Positions 32,147 through 43,124 of a stretch of DNA of 64,000 bases are shown here, in pieces. Each line of letters opens with the position of its first letter. Within the stretch, counting starts at the first letter, position 1. Below the pieces are notes generated by a model that made no database searches, was not told the DNA's origin, and was given only the letters and a program-made list of their open reading frames with translations. The stretch is from positions 1-64,000 of the forward strand of contig MKJX01000180.1 in the NCBI GenBank assembly GCA_001942415.1, read 5' to 3'. The position numbers were made by a program, and so were the translations under genes. This DNA is from Pseudonocardia sp. CNS-139 (GTDB taxonomy: Bacteria > Actinomycetota > Actinomycetes > Mycobacteriales > Pseudonocardiaceae).

Positions 32147-33605
32147 CCCGACTCCCGCGTCACGCCGGAGGCGACGAGCTCGCTGCGCGGCAGCCGTTCC
32201 CCGGGCGTGACGAGGAGGTCGGCGCCCTCCGTGCCCACGACAACCGCGCGGACCAGCTCGCCGACCCGCAGGCCGGAGCCGCGCGCCAGCACGCACTCGC
32301 CGTCGACCTCGGGGGCCTGGTGCGCGGCGCGGCCGGTGCACTCGAAGTCCTCGTCCTCCGCGGCCTCGACCAGCACCTCCACCTCGGTGCCGACGCGGTC
32401 CTCGGCGCGCTGCGCCATCAGCTCGTCCACCAGCGACGACACCCGCGCCACACGGGCGGCGACCTCGTCGGCCGGGAGCTTGCCGTCGTAGCCGGCGGCC
32501 TCGGTGCCGTCCTCGTCGGAGTAGCCGAAGACGCCCACGGCGTCGAGCCGGGCCTCGGTGAGGAACGCCTCCAGCTCGGCGAGGTCGGCCTCGGTCTCGC
32601 CGGGGAAGCCGACGATCACGTTGCTGCGGATGCCGGCCTCGGGCGCGTGCGCCCGGATCTGCGCGCAGAGCGCGAGGAAGTCCTCCCGCGACCCGAACCG
32701 GCGCATCCGGCGCAGCACGGCCGGACTCGCGTGCTGGAACGACAGGTCGAAGTACGGCGCGACGCCCGGCGTGGTCGCGATGACCTCCACCAGGTCCGGG
32801 CGCATCTCGGCGGGTTGCAGGTACGACACCCGCACCCGGTCGATGCCCGGGACGCCCGCGAGCCGCGGCAGCAGCCGCACGAGCGCACGGGTGCCGCCGG
32901 GCAGGTCCTTGCCGTAGGACGTGGAGTTCTCGCTGACCAGCACCAGCTCCCGCACGCCCTGGGTGGCGAGCCACGCCGCCTCGGCGACCACCTCGTCCGG
33001 CGGCCGCGAGACGAGCGCACCGCGGAACGACGGGATCGCGCAGAACGCGCAGCGCCGGTCGCAGCCGGACGCGAGCTTGAGCGGGGCCACCGGCCCGTCG
33101 GACAGCCGCGCACGGCCGAGGCCGGGCAGCCACGCGTGCCCGGGCACGGCGACGTCCGCGACCGCCGCGGGCCGCTCGACCGGGGTGAGCGGCAGCAGCG
33201 TGCGCCGGTCGACCGGCACGTGCGCGGCGGGGGCGTGCCCGCCGAGGACGTCGGCGAGGCGCTCGGCCAGCTCGGGGTAGCGTCGAAGCCGAGCACGGCG
33301 TCGGCCTCGGGCAGGCTCTCGGCCAGCTCGGCGCCGTAGCGCTCGGCGAGGCAGCCGACGGCGACGACCTTCGCGCCCGACTCCTGCGCCGCGTCGGACG
33401 CGGCCAGCAGCGTGTCGATCGAGTCCTTCTTGGCCTGCTCGACGAACCCGCAGGTGTTGACGACGATCACGTCGGGCGCGATGGCTCCGTCGGCGTCGAC
33501 GAGCTCCCACCCGCTGCCCGCGAGGCGCCCGGCCAGCTCCTCGGAGTCGACCTCGTTGCGCGCGCACCCCAGGGTCACCAGGGCCGCTCTCCTTGGTTCC
33601 GGCAC
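32143..33605 (-). CDS. rimO: Ribosomal protein S12 methylthiotransferase
   Basis: About 487 aa, GTG 33605, one break near 33285 (GFDAYPELAE). The N-terminal cluster-binding Cys are in [23 protein letters not shown] and [10 protein letters not shown]; the radical-SAM motif CDRRCAFC lies near residue 180; the C-terminal TRAM domain ends the protein. It methylthiolates Asp of S12. [11 protein letters not shown] and GKDLPGG are RimO rather than MiaB features. Overlaps pgsA. Confidence 0.93.
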
Positions 33606-33657
33606 GACACCCAGGGTATCCGCCGGCCCTCGGTGACCTGCGCTAGCGTGCACGGCC

Positions 33658-34187
33658 GTGGCAACGGTGGCCGTGCGGCGGGCCCGGACCGCCGACGTCA
33701 GGACGATCAGGCGGCTCGTGGACGAGTACGCGGGACGTGTGCTGCTCGCCAAGGAGACGGTCACGCTCTACGAGTCGGTACAGGAGTTCCTGGTCGGCGA
33801 GATGGACGGCGAGGTCGTCGGCTGCGGCGCGCTGCACGTGCTGTGGGAGGACCTCGGCGAGATCCGCACCGTCGCGGTGGACCCGCGGGTCCGCGGCCGG
33901 GGCGCCGGGCACGCGATCGTCGGGGCGCTCATCGACCAGGCCCGTGAGCTGGGCCTGCGGCGGCTGTTCGTGCTGACGTTCGAGAAGCAGTTCTTCGCCC
34001 GGCACGGGTTCGCCGAGATCGACGGCACCCCGGTCGAGCCGGACGTGTTCGCCGCGATGCTGCGTTCCTACGACGCCGGTGTGGCGGAGTTCCTCGACCT
34101 CGCGCACGTCAAGCCCAACACCTGGGCAACGTGCGCATGCTGTTGACGCTGGACGGCCATCCGGACGCGCGTAACCTGCGGGAATGA
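33658..34187 (+). CDS. argA: Amino-acid N-acetyltransferase (short ArgA, N-acetylglutamate synthase)
   Basis: About 176 aa from GTG 33658, with one break near 34122 ([11 protein letters not shown]) repaired by one C; the repaired frame ends at 34187, overlapping the araC start by ATGA. Single GNAT domain: [20 protein letters not shown], acetyl-CoA loop [10 protein letters not shown] and [12 protein letters not shown]. It matches Rv2747, which starts arginine synthesis by acetylating glutamate or glutamine. A TAGCGT -10 at 33644-33649 implies a leaderless transcript. Confidence 0.88.
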
Positions 34188-34984
34188 CCTCCATGGTCAC
34201 CGCGGCCACCCCGGCGGCGCTGCGCCCGTACGTCAGCTCGTACACGGGCTACCGCACGGAGGCGATGCCGCCGGGCACGCACCAGGGCGTCGCCTCGGCG
34301 CACCTGACGTTCCTGCTCTGCCTCGACGGCAAGGTCGAGATGCTCGCCAATGCCGACCGCAGCAAGCCGCCCGGCGCGTTCGCCGCGCTGGTCGGGGGCC
34401 TGCACGCGGGTCCGGCCGAGATCGCGCAGGGCGATCCGCAGACGGGCGTGCAGCTGCGGCTGACGTGGCGCGGCGCCCGCGCGGTGCTCGGCCTCCCGGC
34501 GGGCGAGCTGGCCGGCGACACCGTGGACCTCGCGGTCCTGCTCGGCCGCCGCACGGGCCCGCTGCTCGACCGGCTCGCGTCGGCGGCGGGCTGGCCTGCG
34601 CGGTTCGCGCTGCTCGACGCCGAGCTGATGCGGCTCGTCGCCGCCGGCCGCGGCGAGCGCGGCGTGCGTCCCGAGGTCGGCTACGCGTGGGACCGGCTCG
34701 CCGAGACCGGCGGCAACCTGCGCATCGAGGAGCTGGCCGCCGAGGTCGGGTGGAGCCGGCGGTACCTCGCCGACCGGTTCCGCGCCGAGACGGGGCTCGC
34801 ACCGAAGGCCGCGGCCCGCGTCATCCGCTTCGAACGGGCCTGCGACCGGCTGCTCGGGCCGGACCGCGCGCCGCTCGCCACCGTGGCCGCGGACGCCGGC
34901 TACGTCGACCAGGCGCACCTCTCGCGCGACTTCCGCGACCTCGCCGGCACGACCGCCACCGCCTGGCTGGCGGAGCGCGTCTGA
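34184..34984 (+). CDS. AraC-family transcriptional regulator
   Basis: 266 aa, intact, ATG 34184. The C-terminal AraC domain has two helix-turn-helix units: LRIEELAAEVGWSRRYLADR and LATVAADAGYVDQAHLSRDF. The N-terminal cupin-like sensor begins LRPYVSSYTGY and contains SAHLTFLLCL, typical of the DUF6597 subgroup. Coupled to argA by ATGA. It converges with the yceI-like gene with one base between the stops. Target unknown. Confidence 0.88.
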   Translation: MTSMVTAATPAALRPYVSSYTGYRTEAMPPGTHQGVASAHLTFLLCLDGKVEMLANADRSKPPGAFAALVGGLHAGPAEIAQGDPQTGVQLRLTWRGARAVLGLPAGELAGDTVDLAVLLGRRTGPLLDRLASAAGWPARFALLDAELMRLVAAGRGERGVRPEVGYAWDRLAETGGNLRIEELAAEVGWSRRYLADRFRAETGLAPKAAARVIRFERACDRLLGPDRAPLATVAADAGYVDQAHLSRDFRDLAGTTATAWLAERV

Positions 34985-34985
34985 G

Positions 34986-35881
34986 CTACCCCTGGCTCCA
35001 GTCGATCTTGCCGCCCGGCAGTGTGGCCTGGACGTCGAGCTGGATCTGGATCGTCGAGCCGACCACCGGCACCCCGTTGGCGAGCATGTGCTGCCAGTTC
35101 ACCGTGAAGTGCTCGCGGTGCAGCTCGGTGGTCGCCCGCACGCCGGCCCGCACCCCGTTCCACTCCTGCATGCCGAGGTAGGTGGCGTCGAGCTGGACGT
35201 CGGCGGTCATGCCGTGCAGCGTCAGCTCGCCGTCGACCAGCCACTTGTTGCCGCCGGCTCGGGTGAACCGGGTGCTCGTGAAGTGCAGCTTCGGGTAGCG
35301 CTCGGCGTGCAGGAAGTCGGGCGAACGCAGGTGCTCGTCGCGCTTCTCGACGTTGGTGTGGATGCTCGCGGCGTCGATGAGCACCTCGGCGTAGGAGTCC
35401 TCGAAGCGCTCGTCGATGCGGATCTGCCCGGCGAACTCGCGGAACTGCCCGTACACGCGGGAGAGCGCGAGGTGCCGCGCGACGAACCGGACGGCCGAGT
35501 GCGCCGGGTCGATCGTCCAGACGCCCGGCGCCGGCACCGTGAGCGTCGCGTCGGGCTCCAGCGAGAGCGAGCCGAGCGCCACGTGCGCGCCCCAGTCCAC
35601 CTCGGCCCGCTGGTGCAGGGGCCGGTAGCCGCCCGCCTCGACGCTGATCCGGTAGGCGCCCGGCACGACCGCCGCCGAGAAGAGCCCGTAGCCGTCCGTG
35701 TCGGCGTGCGCGACCCGCTTGCTCGCCCGGTCGAACACCGACACCTCGCGCCGGCGAGCGGCCGGCCCAGGTCGTCGCGTACGTCGCCGCTGAGCAGCCC
35801 GCCGGTCAACGGGATCGGCAACAACGCCTGCCGCCCCCCGGAGACCTGCTTCGGGCCGCGCCGACGCCTGCTCCACAACAT
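34986..35881 (-). CDS. YceI-family protein fused to a carboxypeptidase-regulatory-like domain
   Basis: About 299 aa from ATG 35881, one break near 35755. Residues about 20-105 form a CarboxypepD_reg/Ig-like beta domain (GDVRDDLGRPLAGA, DTDGYGLFSAAVVPGAYRISVEAGGY). Residues 115-299 are YceI: WTIDPAHSAVRFVARHLALS, GQFREFAGQI, RSPDFLHAERYP and LTLHGMT. YceI is a lipocalin-like isoprenoid-binding barrel. No secretion signal is visible, so its location is uncertain. Confidence 0.85.
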
Positions 35882-35913
35882 GCCCTTGCAACCCTTCCGA
35901 CGTCCGTTCCGGC

Positions 35914-35962
35914 CTCACACTCTGGCACGGACGGCGACGCTCGAACGGCCGATCGGTGTGAG
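35914..35962. terminator. Weak inverted repeat between ftsK and yceI
   Basis: CTCACAC at 35914-35920 and GTGTGAG at 35956-35962 pair over a 35-nt loop, 45 nt past the ftsK stop and just upstream of the yceI start. It could end ftsK transcripts or be an operator. Support is weak. Confidence 0.3.
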
Positions 35963-36007
35963 TGAACCCACGAGCGCCGGACGGCCCCGGCGCGCACCGA
36001 CCCGGGA

Positions 36008-38534
36008 TCAGTCCTCGTCGTCCCCGGGCCCGCCGCCGCCCCGGATCAGCCACAGGACGCCGTCCAGCTCGTCGGGCTTGATCAGCACGTCGCGGGCCTT
36101 CGAGCCCTCGGACGGGCCGACCACACCGCGCGACTCCAGCAGGTCCATGAGCCGTCCGGCCTTGGCGAACCCGACCCGCAGCTTGCGCTGCAGCATCGAC
36201 GTCGAGCCGAACTGCGACGTGACGACCAGCTCGGCGGCCTGCAGCAGCACGTCGAGGTCGTCGCCGATGTCCGGGTCGATCTCCTTGGCCTCGCCGGCCT
36301 TCTGCGCGGTGACGCCCTCGGTGTAGGTGGGCTCGGCCTGGTCCTTCGTGAACGCGACGACGGACCCGATCTCGTCGTCCCCGACGAACGCGCCCTGCAT
36401 GCGGACCGGCTTGTTCGCGCCCATCGGCAGGTACAGCCCGTCGCCCATGCCGATGAGCTTCTCGGCACCGGGCTGGTCGAGGATCACCCGCGAGTCCGTC
36501 AGCGAGCTCGTCGCGAACGCCAGCCGGGACGGCACGTTGGTCTTGATCAGGCCGGTCACGACGTCGACGGACGGGCGCTGCGTGGCGAGCACCAGGTGGA
36601 TGCCGGCGGCGCGGGCCTCTGCGTGATCCGCACGACCGCGTCCTCGACGTCGCGCGGCGCGGTCATCATGAGGTCGGCCAGCTCGTCGACGATGCACAGG
36701 ATGTACGGGTACGGGCGGTACTCGCGCTCGCTGCCCAGCGGCGCGGTGATCTCGCCGGAGCGCACCTTGCGGTTGAAGTCGTCGACGTGGCGCACCCGGC
36801 TGGCCTGCATGTCCTGGTAGCGCTGCTCCATCTCCTCCACCAGCCAGGACAGCGCAGCGGCGGCCTTCTTCGGCTGGGTGATGATGGGCGTGATCAGGTG
36901 CGGGATGCCCTCGTAGGGCGTCAGCTCGACCATCTTGGGGTCGATGAGGATCATCCGGACCTCGTCCGGGGTGGCCCGGCTGAGCAGCGACACGAGCATC
37001 GAGTTGACGAAGCTCGACTTGCCGGAGCCGGTGGACCCGGCGACCAGCAGGTGCGGCATCTTCGCCAGGTTCGCCACCAGGAAGTGGCCCTCGATGTCCT
37101 TGCCCAGCCCGATCACCAGGGGGTGCTGCTCGGCGCGCGCGTTGCCCGAGCGCAGCACGTCGCCGAGGCGGACCATCTCGCGGTCGGTGTTGGGCACCTC
37201 GATGCCGACGGCCGACTTGCCGGGGATCGGCGCGAGGATGCGCACGTTGTCGGTCGCCACCGCGTACGAGATGTTCTTGCTGAGCTGGGTGATCTTCTCG
37301 ACCTTCACGGCCGGGCCGAGCTCGATCTCGTACCGGGTGACGGTCGGGCCCCGGGTGAAGCCGGTGACCTGCGCGTCCACCGAGAACTGGTCGAGCACCG
37401 CGGTGATCGACTCGATCATGGCGTCGTTGGCCCGGCTGCGGGTCTTCGGGACGGGCCCGGTGGGCAGCAGGTCGCTGGGCGGGAGCTTGTAGGGCTCCTG
37501 GCCGTCGCCGGTCGGCTGCACGGTGAGCCGCAGCTGCTCGCCCACCGCGCCGTCCGGCTCGGGCTCGGCGGGCGGGGCCGCGGGCACGTTCGCCGGGGCG
37601 GGCCGCTTCGGCCGGGCGGGCTCCGCCGGCTCCCCGGCGGCGGGGTCGTCGGCGGCCGGGTCGTCGGCGGCGGCCTCGTCGAGGCCCTCGCGGTAGACGT
37701 CGGCCGTGCGCGACGCCTGCCGGCGCCGGGACGGGCGGCGCAGCGTCACGGGCGGGGTGTCGGTGATCGCGGGGCCCGGCTCGGTCTCGGGCGCCGCCGG
37801 CTCGTCGGCGGCGCGGCCCAGCAGCCGCTGGACCCGGTTCGGCACCTCCCGCACGGGGGTGCCCGTGAGCACGAGGAACGCGTAGCCCGACAGCAGCACC
37901 AGCACCGGCACGGCCACCCACACCGTCAGGCCGGTGGCCAGCGGTGTCGCCGCCAGGTAGCCGACCGCGCCGCCGCCCTGCGACCAGGCCGCCGGGTCGT
38001 CCGGACGGCCGGCGAAGATGTGGACGAGCCCGAGCGCGCCGAGCACGAGGAGCAGTGACCCGACCGTCACGCGCGGGCGCGACTCCGGGTGCGCCTGCGT
38101 GGTCATGAGCAGCACGCCGGCCGAGGCCAGCAGCACCGGCAGCACCACGGACCCGAGCCCGACGACCGCCCCGACGGCGGCCGAGAACCACTGCCGACCG
38201 GCCCGCCCGCGCCCCACCAGATCCCGGCGGCGGCCACCACGCCCAGCACGAGCAGCAGCACGCCCAGGCCGTCGCGGCGGTGCGCCGGGTCCAGCTCGCG
38301 GGTGCGCCCGGCCGCACGGCCGACGGCGCGCCCGAGCTTCGCGATGCCGCGGCCGACGCCGTCGATCCCGCGGTCGATCAGGTCCGGCCCGCGCTTCGGG
38401 GCGGGCTTGCGGGCCGCGGGGCGACGCGTCGACCCGGACGGGCGGCGGGAGCCGGACGAGCGCGGCCGGCCGCCCGCCCGCGCCCCCACCGCGCCCCTGC
38501 CCGTGCCGCTCGTGGTCCCGGTGCGCCCTGGCAT
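36008..38534 (-). CDS. ftsK: DNA translocase FtsK/SpoIIIE
   Basis: About 842 aa, ATG 38534, breaks near 38205 and 36618. Basic N-terminus, four membrane helices (about residues 75-210), a Pro/Ala/Asp-rich linker (250-340), then the motor with Walker [13 protein letters not shown], Walker [15 protein letters not shown] and [18 protein letters not shown]. It ends in a gamma domain ([32 protein letters not shown] region) that reads KOPS sites. It pumps chromosome ends through the septum. Same position as Rv2748c. Confidence 0.95.
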
Positions 38535-38553
38535 GGGGCTCACGGTAGCCGGG

Positions 38554-38572
38554 ACGGGTGATCGACACCCGT
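38554..38572. promoter_or_regulatory. Palindrome upstream of ftsK
   Basis: ACGGGTG-ATCGA-CACCCGT, perfect 7-bp arms, 20 bp before the ftsK start and 35 nt after the stop of the gene upstream. It can be an ftsK operator or the terminator of that gene. Confidence 0.4.
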
Positions 38573-38606
38573 ACCGACGCACCCCTGCCGTGGATCACAG
38601 ATCGCC

Positions 38607-39502
38607 TCACACCGCGCGGAAGAAGATCCGCTGATCCGCCATCGCGGCGTACACCCGCACGATTCCCTGACGGTTGCGGTAGACGCCGGGGGCGCCGAGG
38701 ATCGTCTCCGGTGCCCACTCGCCGAAGGTCGACCACTGTCCCCCGACGCGGCGCGCCCGGTGGACCCGGTCGTCCAGACCACGCACGAAGATCGTCGGCA
38801 CCCCCGCGTCGTCCACCACCATCGCCGGGGTGGCCTTGGTCTTCCCACCCACGAGGGTGTCCCAGCCCGGCTGGCTGCTGTGCCGCACGACGACGTCGTC
38901 CTGAGGGTTGGCCGCGACCATCCAGTACCCGTTGTTCGGGTCGTCCCCGAGGTTGAAACCGCTCCCGTTCGTGGTCATCGGCGGGAAGCTCTCCCTGGTC
39001 CACGAGCGCCGGGGTTGGACCCGCCGGTCGAGAGCACGTGCGGGTTCAGGGTGATCCGCTGGGTGAAGACGATGACGAGCCGGTTGGTGGCGCGGTCGAC
39101 CGCCGCACCGACCGGCTGGCTCGACTCCGCCGCGGTGCCCGGGACGGGCAGCCACGGGTGCCAGGAGCTTCCGTCGAAGTTGGTGCGGAAGACCCTGGTC
39201 GTCTCGCTGGGCCCGGGCGGCTGCAGCCCAACGTGGAACAGGAAGAGCCGGTCCTGGTAGGTCACCCCCGCCGGCGGCATGTTCGTCGCGACGCGCCCGG
39301 CTTCGAGGAACTCCCGCCACTGGCGGTCGCTGTTGCGGAAGAGCCCATTGCCCCTCGCACCCCGCACGATGTTCCAGTCCGTGCCCCGGAACGGCACGGC
39401 CAGCGGCCGGTCGGACGTCGCACCGCCGCCGGACACCTCGCGCCAGTCCTCGGCGGGCGCCTGTGCCGTCTCGACCGGCCCGCGCGTGTCGTTCTCGTCC
39501 AT
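38607..39502 (-). CDS. Probable beta-propeller (PLL-like lectin) protein
   Basis: About 299 aa, ATG 39502, one break near 39010. Repeats of Trp/Gly-rich blades are visible: [52 protein letters not shown] and [20 protein letters not shown]. The last two are typical of PLL-like propellers that bind sugars. No signal peptide or membrane helix. Function unknown; transcribed toward ftsK. Confidence 0.65.
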
Positions 39503-39611
39503 GGACCCACTTCCTCGAATGCCCGTACATGCCCCGCCAGGGTCGGCTGCCGCGATGGACGGACGATCGCCTTCCGATCGACGCCGGGCAGGAAGGAACG
39601 TCCCGGCCGGG

Positions 39612-40060
39612 TCAGCGATAGCGGGTCAGGACCACCCACGTCGTGGTGCGGACGGTCTCACGCCAGCCGGAGATGCGGTCGAGCACCGCGTCCAGCTCGC
39701 CGGCTGCCGGAGCCGTGACCAGCACCATCAGGTCGTACTCCCCCGTCACCGTCTCCACCTCGGAGACGCCGGGCAACCCGGTCAGCCGCACGACGTAGCC
39801 GGCGACGTCCGGGGTGCGCACGACGATCCCCACCCGGGCCCGGTGCGCGGCCGCGGCGTCGGGCAGCACGACGTCGGCGTGGTAGCCGCGGATCACGCCG
39901 GCCCGTTCCAGCCGCTGGACGCGGGCCAGCACCGCGGTGCGGGAGACGCCCGACGCTGGCCCAGCTCGGCCATCGGGGCGCGCCCGTCGGCCGCCAGGAG
40001 CACCAGCAGCCGCCGGTCCAGTTCGTCGAGCTGACGATCCGTCGGTGCCACGGCCGACAT
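39612..40060 (-). CDS. lrp: Lrp/AsnC-family regulator of lysine aminotransferase
   Basis: About 150 aa, ATG 40060, one break near 39957. Helix-turn-helix LDELDRRLLVLLAADGR, PMAELG...SGVSRTAVLARVQRLERAGVI, then the RAM ligand domain (VRTPDVAGYVVRLTGLPGVSEVE, TGEYDLMVLVTA). Divergent from lat, as LrpA (Rv3291c) is from lat (Rv3290c). Likely senses lysine or related amino acids. Confidence 0.9.
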
Positions 40061-40113
40061 GGTGGCACTTCGCGGGCCAACACCGACGGTCGACGGGCTG
40101 CGCCGTCAGGATG

Positions 40114-40132
40114 ACGTCAAGACACTTGACGT
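40114..40132. promoter_or_regulatory. Lrp-type operator at the lat start
   Basis: ACGTCAAG-ACA-CTTGACGT, a perfect 19-bp dyad that ends exactly at the lat ATG (40133). Within the 72-bp lrp/lat divergent region it is the only strong dyad, so it is probably the Lrp site. Confidence 0.65.
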
Positions 40133-41446
40133 ATGCCCGTGATCTCGCCCGAGCTGGTCCACGAGACCGGCGTTCTCGACGTCCTGCGCCGCCACATGCT
40201 GGTCGACGGCTTCGACCTCGTGCTCGACACCCGGACGAGCCGCGGGTCCTGGCTGGTGGACGCCCGCGACGGCCGCCGCTACCTGGACATGTTCAGCTTC
40301 TTCGCCTCGGCGCCGCTCGGGGTGAACCATCCCGCGCTGGCCGAGGACCCGGAGTTCCTGGCCGAGCTGACCGAGGCCGCGGTCAACAAGCCGTCGAACT
40401 CGGACGTCTACACGGTGCAGCTGGCGCGGTTCGTCGAGACGTTCGAGCGGGTGCTCGGCGACCCCGACCTGCCGCACCTGTTCCTCGTCGAGGGCGGCGC
40501 GATGGCCGTCGAGAACGCGCTGAAGACCGCGTTCGACTGGAAGCGCCGGCACAACGCGATGCACGGGCGGCCCGCGCACCTCGGCACGAAGGTGCTGCAC
40601 CTGCGCAGGGCGTTCCACGGCCGCAGCGGCTACACGATGTCGCTCACCAACACCGACCCGGTGAAGACCGCGCTCTACCCGACGTTCGACTGGCCGCGCA
40701 TCGACGTCCCGGCGATCCGGTTCCCGATGGACCCGGCCGAGGTCGAGGCCGCGGAGGCGCGGGCGCTCGCCCAGGCGCGGGCGGCGTTCGCCGCGCACCC
40801 GCACGACATCGCGTGTTTCGTCGCCGAGCCGATCCAGGGCGAGGGCGGCGACAACCACATGCGCGGCGAGTTCCTGCGCGCGATGCAGGACCTCTGCCGC
40901 GAGCACGACGCCCTGTTCGTGCTGGACGAGGTGCAGACCGGCGGCGGCATGACCGGCTCGCCGTGGGCGTACCAGCAGCTCGGGCTGGCCCCGGACGTCG
41001 TCGCGTTCGGCAAGAAGCTGCAGGTCTGCGGCATCATGGCGGGCCGGCGGGTGGACGAGGTGGCGGACAACGTCTTCCGCGTGTCCTCGCGCATCAACTC
41101 GACCTGGGGTGGCAACCTCGCCGACATGGTCCGCTCGCGGCGCTACCTGGAGGTCATCGAGTCGGACGGGCTGGTCGAGCGCGCGGCCGTGCTCGGCAAG
41201 CGGCTCGTCGACGGGCTCGCCACCGTCCCCGGCATCGACAACGTGCGCGGCCGGGGGCTCTTCGTCGCGTTCGACGTGCCGACGCCGGAGGCGCGCGACG
41301 CGACGCTCGCCCGCCTGCACCGCGACGAGCGGGTGCTCATCCTCGGCGGCGGCGAGCGCTCGATCCGGTTCCGCCCCGCGCTGACGGTCGGCGAGGACGA
41401 GCTCGACCTGGCCGTGGCCGCGGTGGCCCGGGCGGTCGCGGCATGA
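40133..41446 (+). CDS. lat: L-lysine 6-aminotransferase
   Basis: 437 aa, intact, ATG 40133. Class III PLP aminotransferase: GGAMAVENALKTAFDWK, FHGRSGYT, EPIQGEGGDNH, LDEVQTGGGMTGS and the PLP Lys in VAFGKKLQVCG. The FDWK/FSFFAS features are those of lysine epsilon-aminotransferase (Rv3290c). It converts lysine to alpha-aminoadipate semialdehyde/piperideine-6-carboxylate. Coupled by ATGA to an aldehyde dehydrogenase gene that would oxidise the product. Confidence 0.93.
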   Translation: MPVISPELVHETGVLDVLRRHMLVDGFDLVLDTRTSRGSWLVDARDGRRYLDMFSFFASAPLGVNHPALAEDPEFLAELTEAAVNKPSNSDVYTVQLARFVETFERVLGDPDLPHLFLVEGGAMAVENALKTAFDWKRRHNAMHGRPAHLGTKVLHLRRAFHGRSGYTMSLTNTDPVKTALYPTFDWPRIDVPAIRFPMDPAEVEAAEARALAQARAAFAAHPHDIACFVAEPIQGEGGDNHMRGEFLRAMQDLCREHDALFVLDEVQTGGGMTGSPWAYQQLGLAPDVVAFGKKLQVCGIMAGRRVDEVADNVFRVSSRINSTWGGNLADMVRSRRYLEVIESDGLVERAAVLGKRLVDGLATVPGIDNVRGRGLFVAFDVPTPEARDATLARLHRDERVLILGGGERSIRFRPALTVGEDELDLAVAAVARAVAA

Positions 41447-42992
41447 CCGAGATCGCCTCCTACGTCGACGGGAAGTGGCGCGACGGCCCGACGAGCGGAC
41501 GGCTCACGTCCGTCGACCCGGCCCGCGGCGCGCCCGTCGCGGACGTCCTGCTCGCCGACGCGGCCTGTTCGTCGAGGCCTGCCGGGTGGCCCGGGACGCG
41601 CAGCGCGGCTGGGCCGCCGTCCCCGCCCCGGTGCGGGGGCGGGTGGTCGAGCAGATCGGCCGGCTGGTCGAGGCCAACAAGGACGCGCTCGCCGCGCTCG
41701 TCACCCGGGAGATCGGCAAGCCGGTCACCGAGGCGCTCGGCGAGGTGCAGGAGGTCGTCGACACCTGCACGTTCTTCGCGGGCGAGGGCCGGCGGCTCTA
41801 CGGGCAGACCGTGCCGAGCGAGATGCCCGACAAGCAGCTCTTCACGTTCCGGGTGCCGGTCGGGGTGGCCGCGATCGTGACGGCCGGGAACTTCCCGGTC
41901 GCCGTGCCGTCCTGGTACCTGGTGCCGGCGCTGCTGTGCGGCAACGCCGTCGTGTGGAAGCCCGCCGAGTACACCCCGGCGATCGCCCGCGCGTTCACCG
42001 AGCTGTTCGTGCGCGCCGGGCTGCCCCCGGGCGTGCTCAACACCGTGTTCGCCGACGGCCCCACCACGTTCGACGGGCTGTCCGCGGCCCTGTCCGCCGG
42101 GCTCGTCGACAAGATCGGGTTCACCGGGTCGTCCGCGGTCGGCGTGCGGATCGGCGAGCTGGCCGGGCGCCACCTGCAGACCCCGTGCCTGGAGCTGGGC
42201 GGCAAGAACCCGCTGGTCGTGATGCCGGACGCGGACCTCGACCTCGCCGTCGAGGGCGCGCTCTTCTCCGGGTTCGGCACCGCGGGGCAGCGCTGCACGT
42301 CGCTGGGCACGGCGGTCGTCCACGCGGACGTGCACGACGAGTTCCTGCGCCGGTTCGACGCGGCCGTCCGCGGCGCGACGATCGGCGACCCGACCCGCAC
42401 CGACGTGCTCTACGGCCCCATGATGTCGGCCCGGTTCCTGGCGTCGTTCCAACGGCACCTGGACCTCGTCCGGCCGCACCACACGCTGCACGGCTCCAGC
42501 GGCACCGGCCGCATCACCGCGGACAACCCGCGCGAGGGGTTCGCCGGGGACGCCGAGGCCGGGCTCTACGCCCACCCCACGATCGTCGCCGGCGTGCGCG
42601 CGGACGACGACCTCGCCAACACCGAGACGTTCGGGCCGATCGTGGGCGTCGCGCGGTTCACGGACTTCGACGAGGCCGTCGAGCTGGCCAACGCCCACGG
42701 CTACGGGCTGTCGGCGGCCATCTACACGTCCACACCGGTGCACGCGTTCCGGTTCCGCGAGCGGGTGAGCGCCGGGATGGTGAGCGTCAACAACTCGACG
42801 TCCGGGGCCGAGGCGCACCTCCCGTTCGGCGGCAACGGGCGCTCGGGCAACGGGAGCCGCCAGTCCGGGGTGTGGGTGCTGGACCAGTTCACCCGCTGGC
42901 AGTCGATGAACTGGGACTACGCCGGCCGGCTCCAGAAGGCCCAGATGGACACGGCGGTCCTGCCCGGCGACCCGACCTTCCGCCTGCCGTAG
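41443..42992 (+). CDS. Aldehyde dehydrogenase, probable aminoadipate-semialdehyde dehydrogenase
   Basis: About 517 aa, ATG 41443, one break near 41568. ALDH fold with IVTAGNFPVAVPSWYLVPAL, catalytic Glu in CLELGGKNP, catalytic Cys in AGQRCTSLG and the C-terminal HLPFGGNGRSGNGSRQSG. Overlap with lat points to oxidation of the lat product to alpha-aminoadipate, completing lysine breakdown (and, in beta-lactam producers, precursor supply). Three palindromic repeats follow its stop. Confidence 0.88.
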
Positions 42993-43008
42993 CACGAGAG
43001 CCCCCCAA

Positions 43009-43116
43009 GCAGCATTCTGGCTCCAAACTGCCCTGTGGGAGCCCCCTCGGACTGCATTCTGGCTCCAGAACGCAGTCGAGGCGGCCTGAAACTGCATTCT
43101 GGCTCCACAATGCGGT
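43009..43116. repeat. Triple palindromic repeat array between convergent genes
   Basis: Three units at 43009-43031, 43051-43076 and 43091-43116, periods 42 and 40 bp. Each is an imperfect palindrome around CTGCATTCTGGCTCCA; the second pairs ACTGCATTCTGG with CCAGAACGCAGT at 11 of 12 positions. It lies between the aldehyde dehydrogenase gene and the convergent toxin gene. Confidence 0.85.
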
Positions 43117-43124
43117 CGGGGCGC

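Noticed and set aside
35914-35962. Strong ftsK terminator
   Set aside because: Arms are 7 bp over a 35-nt loop; kept only as a weak feature.
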